Shown piece after piece: positions 10,376-22,790 of a stretch of 64,000 nucleotides of DNA. Below the pieces are notes generated by a model. The model searched no databases, had not been told where the DNA came from, and worked only from the letters and a program-made list of their open reading frames with translations. Position 1 is the first letter of the stretch, and every line of letters starts with the position of its first letter. This DNA is from Neostapfia colusana. Its lineage: Eukaryota; Streptophyta; Magnoliopsida; Poales; Poaceae. The DNA is taken from positions 54,901,652 through 54,965,651 of the forward strand of contig JASWHV010000012.1 in NCBI GenBank assembly GCA_030760725.1, written 5' to 3'. The position numbers and the translations under genes are program-made.

Positions 10376-10526
10376 CCGCGGGAAGTGTCTACAGCGCTCC
10401 TCGGCGAACTGGAACTGGCTCTTTTTAGCTATCTTTTTTATTCCTTCTCCGTTTCTACTTATTTTAAAATGTTTTCTCTACATGAAATATTAATGCATGC
10501 ATGAATACGAAATTGAGGGTGTTACA

Positions 10527-11125
10527 AAGTCACACGCGAAATTGGTTGAATGTCAAGTTGAATGCAAACTTCCAGAAACAGGACAGATGCAAACATTCTC
10601 TGGATATTTCTGTATTTCATCCATAACTTTCTGTAGAAAAATCCCTAAGGATCATATGATACATCATTGGAAAGGTTATAAAATTTGCAACAATTATGTA
10701 GTTCAGAGTTTTTCCATATTTGTACTATATTTTTATGCACAACTGTGATAAAAAAACAGCCACATTCAGAGGAGATTCTGGCAAATTTTATCCAGAAATT
10801 CTGTCAACTTTGAGCAATCATAACTTTTGATTAGGAAATGATCTAGAAGCATATAAACAATGGTTGGAAAGATATTGAAGTTGCCGGTAACTTTCGTATT
10901 CAACTCGAGTTATGAAAATGCTTTTAACCGGATCAAAATTGGGATTAAGTACAGAAAGGTCTGTTCTGTACAGAAAAGAGGATTGGTTATGCCTACTGTA
11001 GGGAGATATGTAAACATGAATTTTTGTTATGCTTTCATAAAGTTTTAGCATGTTAATTTTTTATATATTTTCACATACTGCTGAGATCAAGTTTTGACTC
11101 CCCTCAAAATTATCCTTTTTGCAGT
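10527..11125 (+). other. Leader remnant of Element 2
   Basis: This untranslated stretch precedes gag. It contains a CCAGAAACAGGACAGAT block that recurs in reverse complement in the leader of element A (near 34040). The primer site and the start of the leader are absent, removed by the deletion and insertion on the left. I see no gene in it. Confidence 0.65.
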
Positions 11126-12200
11126 ATGGTGCGTACTCGTTCTTCGAGTATGGCTGAAGGTTCTCGCTGAGATGGCAATGATTCGACTCCACCGTGGACA
11201 CCGCCATCAACGGTATGGGTGGATGTCATTGCTCAAATTGTCAATTCTATTCAAGAGAACACAAGACTACTCCAAGCCTTGGTACAGCAAGGCATACTCC
11301 AACGAACACAACAGGTTGTTCCACCTCGGAACGCCTATTTGGACTTCTTGGCGACTCAACCGCCAATTTTCACGGAAGCTACCGAACCCGTGGAAGCGGA
11401 TCAGTGGCTTTGGGTTATGGAGTCCAAGTTTGGGGTGTTTGGGTTCGATGATTATCAGAAGACGTTATTTGCAGCTCAGTAACTCCATGGAGCCGCCGGA
11501 AATCGGTGGTTCGAATATCTTGCCACTATTCCGGATGGCCATCAAGTGGAATGGACGGAATTTCATGAAGCATTCCGTGCTCGTCACATTCCTACGGGTT
11601 TTATCAAGAACAAGCGGGAGAAATTCATAAAGTTGAAGCAAGGGGACATGAATGTCCTCGATTATGTCAAACGGTTCAACCATTTGGCATAATATGCTCC
11701 TGACTATGTGACGAACGAAGCTGCAAGGTGTGATTTCTTTTTTCGTGGCCTGAGTGCCATATTAAAGGATAAGTTGGATCTGTTCAATCAAGGCAATTAC
11801 ACCGAGTTGGTCAGTGCTGCCATGCTGTAAGAACAGACGACACTTATCAAGCAGAGAAGAGGGACCGAAGTGATGTGCTAGGAGATACAACCATTGTTCC
11901 TCGTAAATACCGTTTGGTGTATCGCATACCATCTGTTGAAATATGACGACCACCAGTAAGATCAACTTATCCAAGATTTCCTGTTCAAGAACCACGTCTT
12001 GAAGCACCACCACAGCCGCAAAACGAGTGATTTCTGGTGCCTCATTGCTGCAGCCAAGTACATCAACTTCTCAACCGCAAGCAGCGAAGAACCGAGGAAA
12101 TATCCTTGTTCTTATTGTCACTTTTTTGGGCATTTTACTCAAGAATGCCGGGAGAAGTTTTTGAACAGAGGATAACCATCATCATTAGGTGGTATGCTGC
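11126..12200 (+). pseudogene. Gag pseudogene, Element 2
   Basis: The start MVRTRSSSMAEG corresponds to the MVRTR start of element C gag. Recognisable pieces follow in order: TQPPIFTEATEPVEADQWL, WMESKFGV-type helix, QVEWTEFHEAFRARHIPTGF, KQGDMNVLDYVKRFNHLA, and a CCHC knuckle (CSYCHFFGHFTQEC) near 12110-12150. At least five in-frame stops and several frameshifts lie between them, for example just after the start, after LFAAQ near 11480 and near 11690. It was a nucleic-acid packaging protein and is now dead. Confidence 0.85.
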
Positions 12201-12600
12201 CACGTGCTCAAGTAGACATAACAGCATTGCAATCCGGGAGTGTGCAACACCTTGCTATTGAGGATGTCCCGGAGAGAGCACCGGTGTTAGCGGGCATGTT
12301 CACTCTTAAAGACGTACCCGTGCTCATACCTTTTGATTCCGGAGCTACCCACAATTTCATCAGCAAATCATGTGTGGATAAACACCAACTATCCACCAAT
12401 ACTCCCACTATGAGTTATCTTATACGTTCACCGAGAGGAAGTATCTCTGCCAGTTAGGTTATGTCCTGAGCAGCTTTATGTTTGGGAGGAAAAATATACC
12501 CAACATAGCTGATTATGTTGGATGGGAAGAAAATAGACGTAATATTGGGGATGTCTTGGTTAAATCATCACGGTGCCGTTCTTTATATCGGTAACTGGAC
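12200..12600 (+). pseudogene. Aspartic protease remnant, Element 2
   Basis: VLAGMFTLKDVPVLIPFDSGATHNFISKSCVD is recognisable in parts. The catalytic FDSGATHNF triad context is kept near 12340-12365. A stop follows at 12455. The downstream MSWLNHHGAVL-type segment (near 12550) is in a different frame. The protease would have processed the Gag-Pol polyprotein. Confidence 0.8.
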
Positions 12601-12660
12601 TGTTCATATTGACTTGCCGATTCACGGACAACACACGCTTTTTTAGACACAAATCAAGAA

Positions 12661-13460
12661 ATGGCAGAGGCCTACCACACGGAAGTGATTAAACTTGAAG
12701 ATATTCCGGTGGTATGTGAATACCCCGATGTTTTTCCCGATGAATTACTGGGCATGCTGCCCGAACAGGACGTCGAATTAAAGATTGAATTGGCGCCAGG
12801 AACAACACCTATTTCACGAAGGCCTTACAAGATGGCACCTAACGAGCTTGCGTAGTTGAAGGAGAAGCTGAATGAACTAATGAGCAAGGGTTTCGTACGA
12901 CCAAGCTCATCACCTTGGGGTTGCTCTGCGCTGTTCATTAAGAAGAAGGACAAAACATTGTGGCTATGTGTTGATTATCATCTTCTAAATGCTGTTACTA
13001 TAAACAACAAGTATCATTTGCTCCACATCGACATTTTATTCAATCAACTTGGGGGGTGCAAAGGTATTTCAAAGATGGACTTTCGGTCCGGATATCATCA
13101 AATCAAAATCCGACCGGAGGACATACCGAAGACAGCTTTCTCGACGAGATACGGACTTTATGAGTACCTCGTCATGTCATTTCGGTTAACCAACGCTCTG
13201 GCACATTTTATGTATTTGATGAATTCAGTGTTTATGCCGGAGTTAGACAAGTTCGTCGTGGTATTCATCGACAACATATTGGTTTACTCCAAATCAGAAG
13301 AAGAGCATGCTGAACATTTGCGTATCATGCTACAACAATTGAGGGAGCACAAATTATATGTGAAATTCAGCAAGTGCAAGTGCCTTTTCTTGGCCATATT
13401 ATTTCAGAAGAGGGCATTGCCGTGGACCCAAGCAAAATTGAACAAGTGCTGAAGTGGGAA
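12661..13460 (+). pseudogene. Reverse transcriptase remnant, Element 2
   Basis: The frame contains EYPDVFPDELLG, then PYKMAPNELA followed by a stop at 12853-12855. The RT palm and fingers follow (GFVRPSSSPWGCSALF, SKMDFRSGYHQIKI, GLYEYLVMSF). The catalytic box reads VVFIDNILVYSK: the second Asp is replaced by Asn at 13273-13275, which should abolish polymerisation even if the frame were intact. A frameshift near 13380 moves the end into the next frame. Confidence 0.88.
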
Positions 13461-14454
13461 CCTCCCAAATCTGTCCACGAGGTCCAAAGTTTCCTAGGTT
13501 TAGCGGGATATTATCGGAGGTTTATTCCGAGCTTCGGTCTCGGATGTGTTCTTATGCAAGATGGGCGTGTGGTCGCATATGGGTCTCGTCAACTGCGAAA
13601 CCATGAGCAGCATTATCCAACTCACGATCTCGAGCTTGCTTCTGTGGTGTTGGCGTTAAAAATTTGGAGGCATTATCTACTTGCCAATCTTGTCCACCTT
13701 TACACCGACCACAAAAGCTTGAAGTATATCTTCACGCAAAAGGAGCTGAATATGAGACAACGAAGATGGTTGGAGCTAATAAAAGATTATGAAATCGAGA
13801 TCCACTACCATCTGAGAAAAGCGAACGTGGTTGCCGACGCGCTTAGTCGGAAAGCCCACGTTCACAACTTGGCGATTGCTGAGTTAGAAGAAGAAGAACC
13901 AAGTCTCCGTGTCATTCCCTATGGAGCAATTTATAATATTGCTCTTATTCCAACAATCCGAGAAGATATTGTTGAGGCTCAAAGGAGAGACAGGGGTATG
14001 TCTCACATACGGAGAAGAATAGACAACGGAGAGATGAAGTGTTTCCGGAAAGATAATGACGGTACGCTATGGTTTAACGACCGTATAGTTGTACCGCGTA
14101 ATATGAAGCTCCAGAAGAAGATATTGGATGAAGCCCACCTGTCAAAGTTTTCCATTCATGCCGGCAGCAACAAAATGTACCGAGATTTGAAACAGAAATT
14201 TTGGTGGACACGGATGAAGAGGGAAATCGCCAAGTACATATCCGAGTGTGATACGTGTAGACGGGTCAAGGCTGATCATATGTGGAAAGCCGGACCGCTA
14301 CAACCACTAAAGATACCAGCATGAAAATGGGAGGATGTGAGTATGGATTTTATCATTGGATTACTGCTCACATTCCGGATGCATGACTTGATTTGGGTGA
14401 TCATCAACCGGTTGACGAAGTCAGCTCATTTCATTCCGGTGAACACTCATTATC
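13374..14454 (+). pseudogene. RNase H and integrase N-terminus remnant, Element 2
   Basis: After PFLGHIISEEGIAVDPSKIEQVLKW and FLGLAGYYRRFIPSF, the frame jumps directly to GLGCVLMQDGRVVAYGSRQL near 13533-13540. This is an in-frame loss of about 180 bases covering the RT-RNase H connection and the first catalytic Asp of RNase H. YTDHKSLKYIF and VVADALSRK follow, then the integrase HHCC zinc finger (H...H, CDTCRRVKADHM) ending near 14290. A stop lies at 14322 and a MDFIIGLL segment near 14345. The catalytic core stops at 14454, where Element 3 begins. Confidence 0.85.
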
Positions 14455-17344
14455 TGCGAGGGCCTCACGGCCTCGACGAGCTAGGATCACTCTGAGGGGT
14501 GCTGCATTGCACAGCACCGGATAACACACATAATAGGTACAAAGCGGAAGCAAAGTTTTATTACATAAAAGAGTTTATGAACATGTTTACAACAAAATAT
14601 GTTCAGTCCACACTCCCGGGCGTAGACTACGCATAGAGTTCACCTTCAGCCCGTGAACGTGTTCCCTCTAGCACACACGCACACTAACACGGCGGCGTGC
14701 ATGTCTCCTCCTCATAACACCCTGCAAAAGCTTCAAACACAAGCAGTGAGCATGATGGCTCAGCAAGTCTGATCCGTCTTTCCTATACATGAAACTTCTA
14801 CATGCTGGATTACAGTGTAAATGGGAAAGTAAGTTGCAAAGGACTCGCCTAAGTAGTTGAACCTTACTTTCAAGTTTTAGCAGCAAGTTGTGGAGAACCT
14901 CACGCTAAGACACATAAGAGAGCAGAAATCAAACAATAAATGCATTTCTCTCATGTGCTTTGCTCAAGGTTGAAAAGAACTTTATTTTGCTCTAAACTAC
15001 AACAAGTCATTAACAATCAAGGTATAACTTTCAATCAGCAACTTTTACATGACTCTAGCCTGTTCTTTCTATGTCACTGTATAGTGAACAAGTGGTACTC
15101 ACTGACCGCGAGGGACAGCGATTATAATCGATTTACACCTGCAGGGTTACCTGAATAACCCGTCACATACGCCCGTACTCGATGTTTCCTACAGCAACCA
15201 TCATGGACGTCGTACGCAACCACCTTTCATCCGTCAGCCAAATGTTGAGCCAGTCCAATCGTCCCGAGCAAGAGGTCGCTGCGCGCGCATCCGCAGTGCC
15301 GCCACCCGATTTACACCTCAAGCTCTCAACCTACCCTCTGAACGACCAGCTATGCCTCAACACCCAGCTACCCGAATTGCATCGGTTTCCCGGTTCCCAT
15401 ATATCTGGTAGGTCTTCGGTACTGTTCTAGCTTGTTCAACAGGCCCACACATGGCTCGGTCCTCAACCGACACAAGCGGAGCTATGACACCCAGGCCCCA
15501 AAGTCCTGCTGCCCTTACTCTCAGCTCGGTCTCATTTTTCTTGCCATGTGTTCCATTTGCTATCTTTACCCGAGTAGTGTGCCTCTAGCCTATTCTCGCG
15601 AGTAGTTCCAACTACTCGACTTGTACTGAATCTTACACTATCTTAGCATTGCAGTGGCTACTCGAGGTTTACAAACCTAAGCCCAACTCCCTGGTTTTCT
15701 TGGTTATGCAGTTGGGTTTTCAATCAAGACTCTAATGAATAAGTAAGGTGGATACTCAATGTAAGTTCTCAAAACAATAAAATTTATAAAAGGCTAATGC
15801 AAACCGGAGTTTTCCTTGCTTCTGTTGGTATTAGGCTAGCTGTTCCTCCAGAGTTATAAAGTCTAAGACTTCAGGCTCCTCCTCAATCTTAGCGACTACA
15901 TGAGATAAATACATATATGTATCAACTTGAATGCATTTGAATTTGAAGTTGAAATTTGTTAAGACTATAAGTATTGCTAGACAGGCCCAATGACTCTGAA
16001 GTTTTTACTGTGGTTTTTATATAACCTAAATAGAGACTTTGCCAAATTTAATTTGCAGCAAAGCTCATATGAGCCCTCCACAAATAATTGTGTATTTGGC
16101 CTTAATTGGAGCTCTTAGGGTGTTCTATGGATTTTCATGGAGCAAGTCATGACTTTATGAAAACTAGATTTTTGGAGGGTTCTAATGGAGTTGGTTTCAC
16201 TTAATTTGAATACTCCTAGCCAAAGATATGAGCTAAACAATTTCAGAGAAAATCTGAAAATGTTTCTGGATATTTTCCATTTTCTCTGGAACAGTTTGAT
16301 TAATCACACCATTAGGTGGATCAAATGAGCTCAAATGGATCTGAAATTTTTATGGTAGCTCAAGGATATTAGGGTGAACATCCTGGCCAAATTTCAGAAG
16401 TTTTCTCCAAAGGGTTCTCCAATTAAAATTCTAAAAACTTTAAATTTTGAAGAATTAATTCTGGAGAAATAAGGTTTTTCACAAAGTGAAACTTCATTTT
16501 TTGGGAAGTACTCAGAGAGCTTAATCCAACAAAATTTGGTTCACTGAAATTGGAGCTTCCTAGCCAAAGTTATGAATTTATGAAGTTGGAGGTAAATACA
16601 GAATTATTTTCCAATGGAATTTCCTTCCCGCGTTGCCTGGGTCGCTGACAGTGGGACCCGCCGCTTTTTTTAATTTAAACGCGGCGCTCGCGTGCTCTGT
16701 ACAGCGGCTGACCACTGGGACCCACCGGCTTCGTCTTCCTCCCGACCCCCCCCCCCCCGGCTATCCCGCCGCGGCGCACTCCGGCGAAGCTCGCCGCCGG
16801 CCGATTTCTTGCGCCAAACTTCACGGAACTCGCCGCTAGGGCCTAGTCCGACATGAGGAACACGCTGGAGAGGTCAGCGGTGATTGCTGGTGACCAGAAA
16901 GTAGCCCCCGACCGTACACCGAAGCGGAGCAACTCCGGCAACGTGTAGTGAGCTCGGGAAAACCCCAAATGCTCAACCGTCTTCTCCGACAGCACTGGTA
17001 GCCCTCGGAAATCAAGGATATGTGCTTAGACGACGGTGGAAATGGCCGCAACACCGACCTCACCGACGACCCGAGGCGCTTTTCCCATGGCGGCATGAAA
17101 AACAGCTAGAACTTGGCCAGTTAGGGATGGTTTGATTCGGTTCTTCTTCGAGGAGGTGCACTAGGACGTGTACCAGCTATGTGCAAGCTGGCTCGAGCGT
17201 TGGGGCACCGTGTAACCCAAATTTTGGTTTAGAACGAGCTCGGCTAGTTTCCTCTAGGTTTCGGGATTCTTGAAAATTCTCTACACACGGTTGATAATTT
17301 GCTACAAGGATTGCAGCTACACAATCTAGGGAGTATAGCACACC
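14455..17344 (-). repeat. Element 3: partial divergent gypsy LTR
   Basis: It starts TGCGAGGGCC right after an intact stretch of Element 2 integrase. It aligns in outline with LTR1, sharing landmarks in the same order: the GTGAGCATGATG/CTCAACAAG block, the ATTTACACCTGCAGGG block, the CGCGAGTAG...CTACTCGACTTGTA block, the AT-rich middle and the GC-rich part near 16630-17090. It is too diverged to belong to the same subfamily. It lacks a terminus, because LTR1 begins abruptly at 17345 about three quarters of the way through. A run of 14 C lies near 16747. No coding region is supported here. Confidence 0.7.
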
Positions 17345-20300
17345 TGTGGCGGACCCGAATCCGCTCATCCAGGATCGCAGAGGGTGGTGCCGCTCGATGC
17401 GACACCCGACAGCACACATCATAATAACGATATTGTATTACATAGAAAACCAACTGAATATGTATAAACTAGTACAAGACTTCAGTTACAAACTAAAAAT
17501 GGGATTACAAGAGTGGAAGCTATGTTTATACAACTCACACCATCTACCTAGCAAGAGACGGTTGCCCAGCCCTAGGGCAACCCACACTAGCTGCACTCCT
17601 CAGCTCAGCACGGCGTGTACGGTTCCCACTCAACCGTGGTCCCCGACGGAGGGTAGCCCTTGCCGGTGGACTCGTAACCCGAGTCCGTGGGTGGTCATCA
17701 CCTTAAAACCACTTATAGCAGCAACCGTGAGCATGATGCCTCAACAAGACTTAACCGACTCACCTAGGCATGAAACTCTACATGCAGTTTACAATGAACA
17801 TGGGATGGTAAATTTCATCAAATGGACACGCCTACAAGTTCATCCTTAGTTCATCTTATAACCACAAGTTAACAGTTCATGAATATGAAATTTAGTAAGC
17901 AATATTTGGTGGCACACATGTAGCAATACAATTATACATATCAGCAGAATTGAATCATAACATTCAATAATTTATCTACGTTACGACGCAGTGAACAAGC
18001 GGTACTCATCACTGTGAGGGACGGCGAATCGACTCGATATACACCTGCAGGGATACCCAAAGAGCACGTCACGTACGCCCACCCGTGGAGCTGCACAGCA
18101 CGCTCACTCAATGTCGTACGGGACAACCTTTCACCCAACAGCCCCACCGTCGAACCGGTCGCACCGAAACGGATAGGAGGTTCCCTACACGGAGCATCTC
18201 TCTATGACCGTTAGCAGATTTCCACCTTGCTGCCCTCAATCTACACCTATAAATCGGTGCGTTATGCCTCGACGCCCGGAGGTTTAGGTTACATCGGATT
18301 ATCGGGGCCCATATATCCGATATGCCTTCGGTACGTTCAATACTTGTTCAGCAGGGCCGCACACGGATCGGTCCTCAATCGACACGGACATGGCTGCACT
18401 CACAATACTTCCTCTTGCTGTGCCCTAGCACCTGCCTAGTCTCATTTTCTTTCTAAAGTGATCTCACATCACTCGAAACAATCCCGTGTGTCCAAAAACC
18501 TAACTCGCGAGTAGATTCCAACTACTCGACTTGTACCAAAGATTCCATGAATCATTAAGCATAGCCTGTCTACTCGAGGACTTAGACACTACCCTCACTC
18601 TTGTGGGAAAATCTGGTTATGCACTTGGGTTTCATCCATCCTACACCGAATGCGCATCCATAACCCATACTAAGTATTTATAAAGCAAAACTTTGAAAAA
18701 ATGGTTAATGTAAACCGGGGCTTTCCTTGTTGCTGCTGGTCATATGTTAAGGCTTCGTCCGGAAGAAGGAAGTTGAGTACTTCCGGGGTCTCCTCGCCTT
18801 CAGCGACTACACGTAAACGATATACTATATGTCAATTTAAATGCAATGTTTAGAACTAAATAAGTAATTACCATAACTCTAGCTAGCCTTCCCCTTTGGT
18901 TCTGAAATTTTTCTGGTGGCTTGGTAGGGTCCTAACCAGAGTATTGACCAAGTTTCATTTGAAACAAAGTTCATTTGAGCTTTGTACAAATTAAAGCCTT
19001 TTTTATCATTAGTAGAACCTATATGGAATTCCAGGGGTTTTCATGGCTCCAACCATTACTTTATGGAAACTAGAATTTGAGATGGTTCCAATGAAAGTGG
19101 TTTCATGTCATTTGAAGAATTCTAGATGAAGTTATGCCCTAAGCAAGATTGGAGAAAAATCTGAAAAATGTTTCTGTACATTTTCTATTTTCCAGGGCAG
19201 TTCAATTAATCACATCATTAGGGGGAAAATGAACTTGGATGAGTCTGAAATGTTTCCTGTGACTCAAGGATTTTCCAATGAAACTCCCAGCCAAATTTCA
19301 GAATTTTCATAAAGTAATTCTCCAGATATAATTCCTAACAGTTTAAACTTTAGGGAATTAATTCTGGAAAACTATTAAGTTTCATGAGCTGAAATTTGTT
19401 CTGCTGGAACGCACTCAAAAAGCTGAATTCAGCTAAATTTAGTTCACTAAATTTGGAGCTTCCTAGCAAAAGTTATATGCATTTGAAATTTGAACCAAAT
19501 CTGAAAATCATGGAAATGTTTAAACTCGGGTTGTGGGCCCCACCCTTTAAACCGGCCCACTGAGATCGCGGCCACACCGCAGCCCATGGGGTTTTACCTA
19601 CGCTGCCGCACCGGATTACAGCCGCAAAATGGATCCCCGCTGGAAACAGGGACTGACGGGTGGACCCGGCCCCCCTTCATCTACCTCGCGACACCCCGTG
19701 ACCTCCGCGGCGGCGCTTCACCGGAGAACTCGCCGCCGGCCATTTCACTGCACGTCCTTCATCGGATTTTGCCGCCTGTGCCCAACTTTGCTCGGGGAAC
19801 AGTTTGGTGCACTCACCGAAGCTCAGCGATGGCCGGAACCACGCCCACGACGGTGACAGCGGCGATCCCCACTCCGGCGATGTCGCCCAAGCTACTCAGG
19901 GCCTTATTTTCAGAACGGTTTGCTCCTACAGCTCTGCTGTGGCATGCTGAGCACTAAAAATGAACTCGGTTTGCCATGGAAACAGCCTGAGCTAGGACTT
20001 CACCATCAACCTAGGGCTAAAACGGTGGATGCTCGAAAAACTCGAATAGCAGCACGAAAACTCGATGGTTTTTTATGGTCTTTGATCCTAGGTGGCCGTG
20101 GGGACATGTAGAACATGTGCTTAGCTTGGTTTACGCGGTGGTGGACCGATCACCATGAATTTTGGATTCTTGGCTAGCTCGGTAGTTTGAACACCGAGGA
20201 CTAAACATGGAAATTCTCTCCCGACAGGGCACAAAAAGAGGTAGGATTTTCACCGTGAGTTCGAGCAGCCTCCGGTGCATCTACATGCTGTTGATCGTCG

Positions 20301-21178
20301 GTCACGAGAGCGCTCAGACCGGCGGCGCATCGAGGACCCGAGGAGAGCGGCCAAAAGGTGAATGTTTTCTGTCGAACACGTGTGAAAGCCAGCCGGTTTT
20401 CGTGTGAGCTGCGAGAGATGGCTTCGTGGGAAGGCAAGAGCGTGGCGCAAGCCTCCAGCACGACACCAGCTCGTCGCGGTGGCCGCTCGGCAGCTGCTGG
20501 GTGGCGCCCGCTGTGGTTTCCCGTGGAACAGAGCCCGTGGGCAACTTGATCAGGGCATTTGACTGCCAGGTGGGCCCCTGCCTCCCACTAATCCTCTCTT
20601 TTGTTGCAAATATCTCAACTACTCAGTCTTGAAAAGGAAACTTAGCCATCAATCCAGAGGAGGAATTTGAATTCATCAGTTTGAAACTGGTTCGGCCAAA
20701 TTCCCTTCACATTTGAATTTGAAATTCCAAATTCAGTTTGAATTATTGCAAATTTTGCTCCCGACAAGATGAAGTCCAATGCGGATGAAAATTGGTGGAC
20801 TAACTCAGAAAAATGTGTTGAGTTTGAATATGAAGTCAACTTTTAAATTCAAGTGATGAAAGTGGCTGCAATTTGAATTTGCAATCAAAATGGCCCCTTT
20901 TTCAAATGTCTCCAAAAGTGCCTCAAAAAGTATTGGATTTGCATGAAATTTGGCCTGAGCCTTCCCAAGACTATTTAAGGTCTAGGGGTGAGCTCAACCT
21001 TTCATGTTTATGTGTATGACTCCTACTTTTTGACATTAGGGCTTTCCCCTCTAATCACCCCTTTTGATGGTGTTTACTTTCTCTTCACAAGTGTTCATGA
21101 GCTATCCACAAAATGAACTGTGGTGTTGTGAGGTGATGAAAAGAACACTTTTGCAAGTCAATTTATAGGGATTTTACA
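17345..21178 (-). repeat. LTR1 (3' LTR of element A, 3834 bp)
   Basis: It runs from TGTGGCGGACC to GATTTTACA, followed by a polypurine tract. A TATA-like TTAAATAG on the minus strand (near 20972) is conserved in several copies of the family. Open frames at 19586-20549 sit in the GC-rich part on both strands, recur in LTR2 at 47230-48258 and match no protein I know, so I leave them out as genes. Confidence 0.9.
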
Positions 21179-21192
21179 TCCCTCCCCCCTTA
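21179..21192 (-). other. Polypurine tract of element A
   Basis: The minus strand reads TAAGGGGGGAGGGA, directly abutting LTR1. Identical tracts flank LTR2 and LTR3. Confidence 0.85.
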
Positions 21193-21244
21193 AAAGAATA
21201 TTGTCCTGAGATTACAAAAGAAGAGACAGCGATGTAATAATAAC

Positions 21245-22790
21245 TCACCCGTGATGAGACGCCATGAACTCCGGGTAGTTTGAGCGAAGGAATTCCTCGC
21301 TCTCACACGTTGCTTCTTCGGCGGTGTGGTTACTCCACAGTATCTTGTAGAACCACAGTGTTCGACTACGTGTGGTCCGGGCCTTCTCATCAATAATTGC
21401 TACCGGATATTCAGCATACGTCAAATCCTGTTGCAGCTCGCCGATGTCTTCGTTGGGAACAGCAGCCGTATACTTCAGACATTTCTGTAGTTGTGAAACA
21501 TGGAAAACGTCGTGAACACCAGCAAGAGATGCCGGTAGTTCCAGTCTATACGTCACTGTTCCACACTTCTCGGTGATAGCATAGGGCCCAATGAATCGGG
21601 GAGCGAGTTTCCCCTTTACGCCGAACCGGTGCACGCCTTTCATCAGAGCTACATGGAGGTACACGTGTTCCCCGATGTCAAAGTGCAGTGGCCTACACCT
21701 CTTATCAGCATAGCTTTTCTGTCGGAATTGAGTGGCCTTCAAGTTGGCTTGAATCATCCGAACGTGCTCTTCGGCGTCGTTCACCACATCAACCCCGAAT
21801 GTGACCCTTTCACCGGACTCGCGCCAGTTCAATGGGGTGCGGCATTTGCGACCGTAGAGAGCCTCATATGGTGCCATCTTGATACTCGCTTGATAGCCAT
21901 TGTTGTATAAGAATTCCGCCAACGGTAGATGATCATCCCAGTTTCTACCATGGTGGATGGCACACGCTCTCAACATGTCTTCTAGTACTTGGTTCACCCT
22001 CTCAGTTTGTCCATCTGTCTGAGAGTGGTAGGCGGAGCTTCTAAACGGCTTAGTGCCCAATGCAGCGTGCAACTGCTCCCAGAAACGAGATACAAATAAT
22101 GCACCACGATCTGAGACTATGGTCTTGGGTACCCCATGTAGGCATAGAATCCTTGCAATGTATAGCTCCGCATATTTGCTGGCATTGTAACGTGTATGCA
22201 CAGGAATGAAGTGAGCCGACTTGGTTAATCGGTCAACGATTACCCAAATGGAATCATGCTTTGTTGGAAGTCAGGGGATAATCCCACAATGAAATCCATG
22301 CTCACATTTTCCCATTTCCATGCCAGGATTTTCAGGGGTTGCAGCAGCCCTTATTTCCTCATATGGTCCGCTTTCACTCGTCTACACGTATCACACTCAG
22401 ATACGTACTTAGCCACTTCCCGCTTCATCCGTGTCCACCAAAATTTCTTCTTCAAATCTTGGTACATTTTGTTGCTGCCCGTATGAATGGAGTACTTAGA
22501 CAAGTGAGCTTCATCGAGAATCTTCTTTCTCAGCTTCATATTCCGGGGCACGACTATGCGGTCATCGAACCATAGCGTCCCCTCATCATCTTTCCGGAAA
22601 CACTTGATTTCCCCGTTGTCTATCCGTCTCCGGAGATGCGCCATGCCCTTGTCAACTTTCTGAGCTGCAATGATCTCCTCCCTAATGGTAGGGATGAGGG
22701 CAAGGTTGTAGAGCGATCCATAAGGAACCAAGTATAAACTCGGTTCTTCCTCCTCCACCGGTGTAATAGTGAGGTTATGGACACGTGATT
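21245..22790 (-). pseudogene. Integrase with chromodomain-like tail, element A
   Basis: The zinc finger (H...H, CDTCRRVKADHMRK) ends near 22360. The catalytic core continues in a second frame from about 22201 with HGVPKTIVSDRGALFV (second Asp) and QTDGQTERVNQVLEDML (Glu). The GPY-type region (GPYAITEKCG), VHDVFHVSQLQKCLK and a chromodomain-like tail (EYPVAIIDEKARTTRSRT, WSNHTAEEATCESEEFL) follow. One-base insertions near 22261 and 22277 relative to element B break the frame between zinc finger and core. It would insert the cDNA into the chromosome. The stop is at 21245, 66 bases from the LTR. Confidence 0.88.

Larger units (their letters stand above)
2119..10526 (-). mobile_element. Element 1: Ty3/gypsy (probably Tekay/Del-type), internally deleted
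   Basis: This minus-strand element has a truncated 3' LTR (2119-4754), a shortened internal region (4755-7196) and a complete 5' LTR (7197-10526, TGTGACGCC...GTTACA). A polypurine tract and an initiator-Met primer site sit at the expected inner edges. The internal region codes for gag, a zinc knuckle, protease and a chromodomain-like integrase tail. RT, RNase H and most of integrase are missing. It inserted into the leader of Element 2. The Tekay assignment rests on the long LTRs and on the HNVFHVSQLKKCL and EEATWEREEDL type tail, and it is less certain than the gypsy assignment. Confidence 0.85.
7197..10526 (-). repeat. 5' LTR of Element 1 (complete, 3330 bp)
   Basis: Its termini are TGTGACGCC and GTTACA. 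In transcription order it has the G-box array (about 10375-9540), the TATA box (9341-9348), a long middle part and, near the far end, an AATAAA poly(A) signal on the minus strand at 7320-7325. It lacks the plastid insert present in its partner. The open frames inside it are mirrored in the other LTR and match no known protein. Confidence 0.9.
575..14454 (+). mobile_element. Element 2: plus-strand Ty3/gypsy, truncated and split
   Basis: Element 2 comprises a 5' LTR start at 575-2118, then a leader, gag, protease, RT, RNase H and integrase N-terminus at 10527-14454. Element 1 sits between the two parts. A deletion removed the rest of the 5' LTR, the first part of the leader and the outer end of Element 1. 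Its LTR terminus (TGTAAAAGCCC) is the reverse complement of the LTR ends at 48879 and 54808, and its proteins resemble those of elements A to C, so it belongs to the same broad family in opposite orientation. The right end is interrupted in integrase at 14454 by Element 3. No 3' LTR is visible. Confidence 0.8.
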
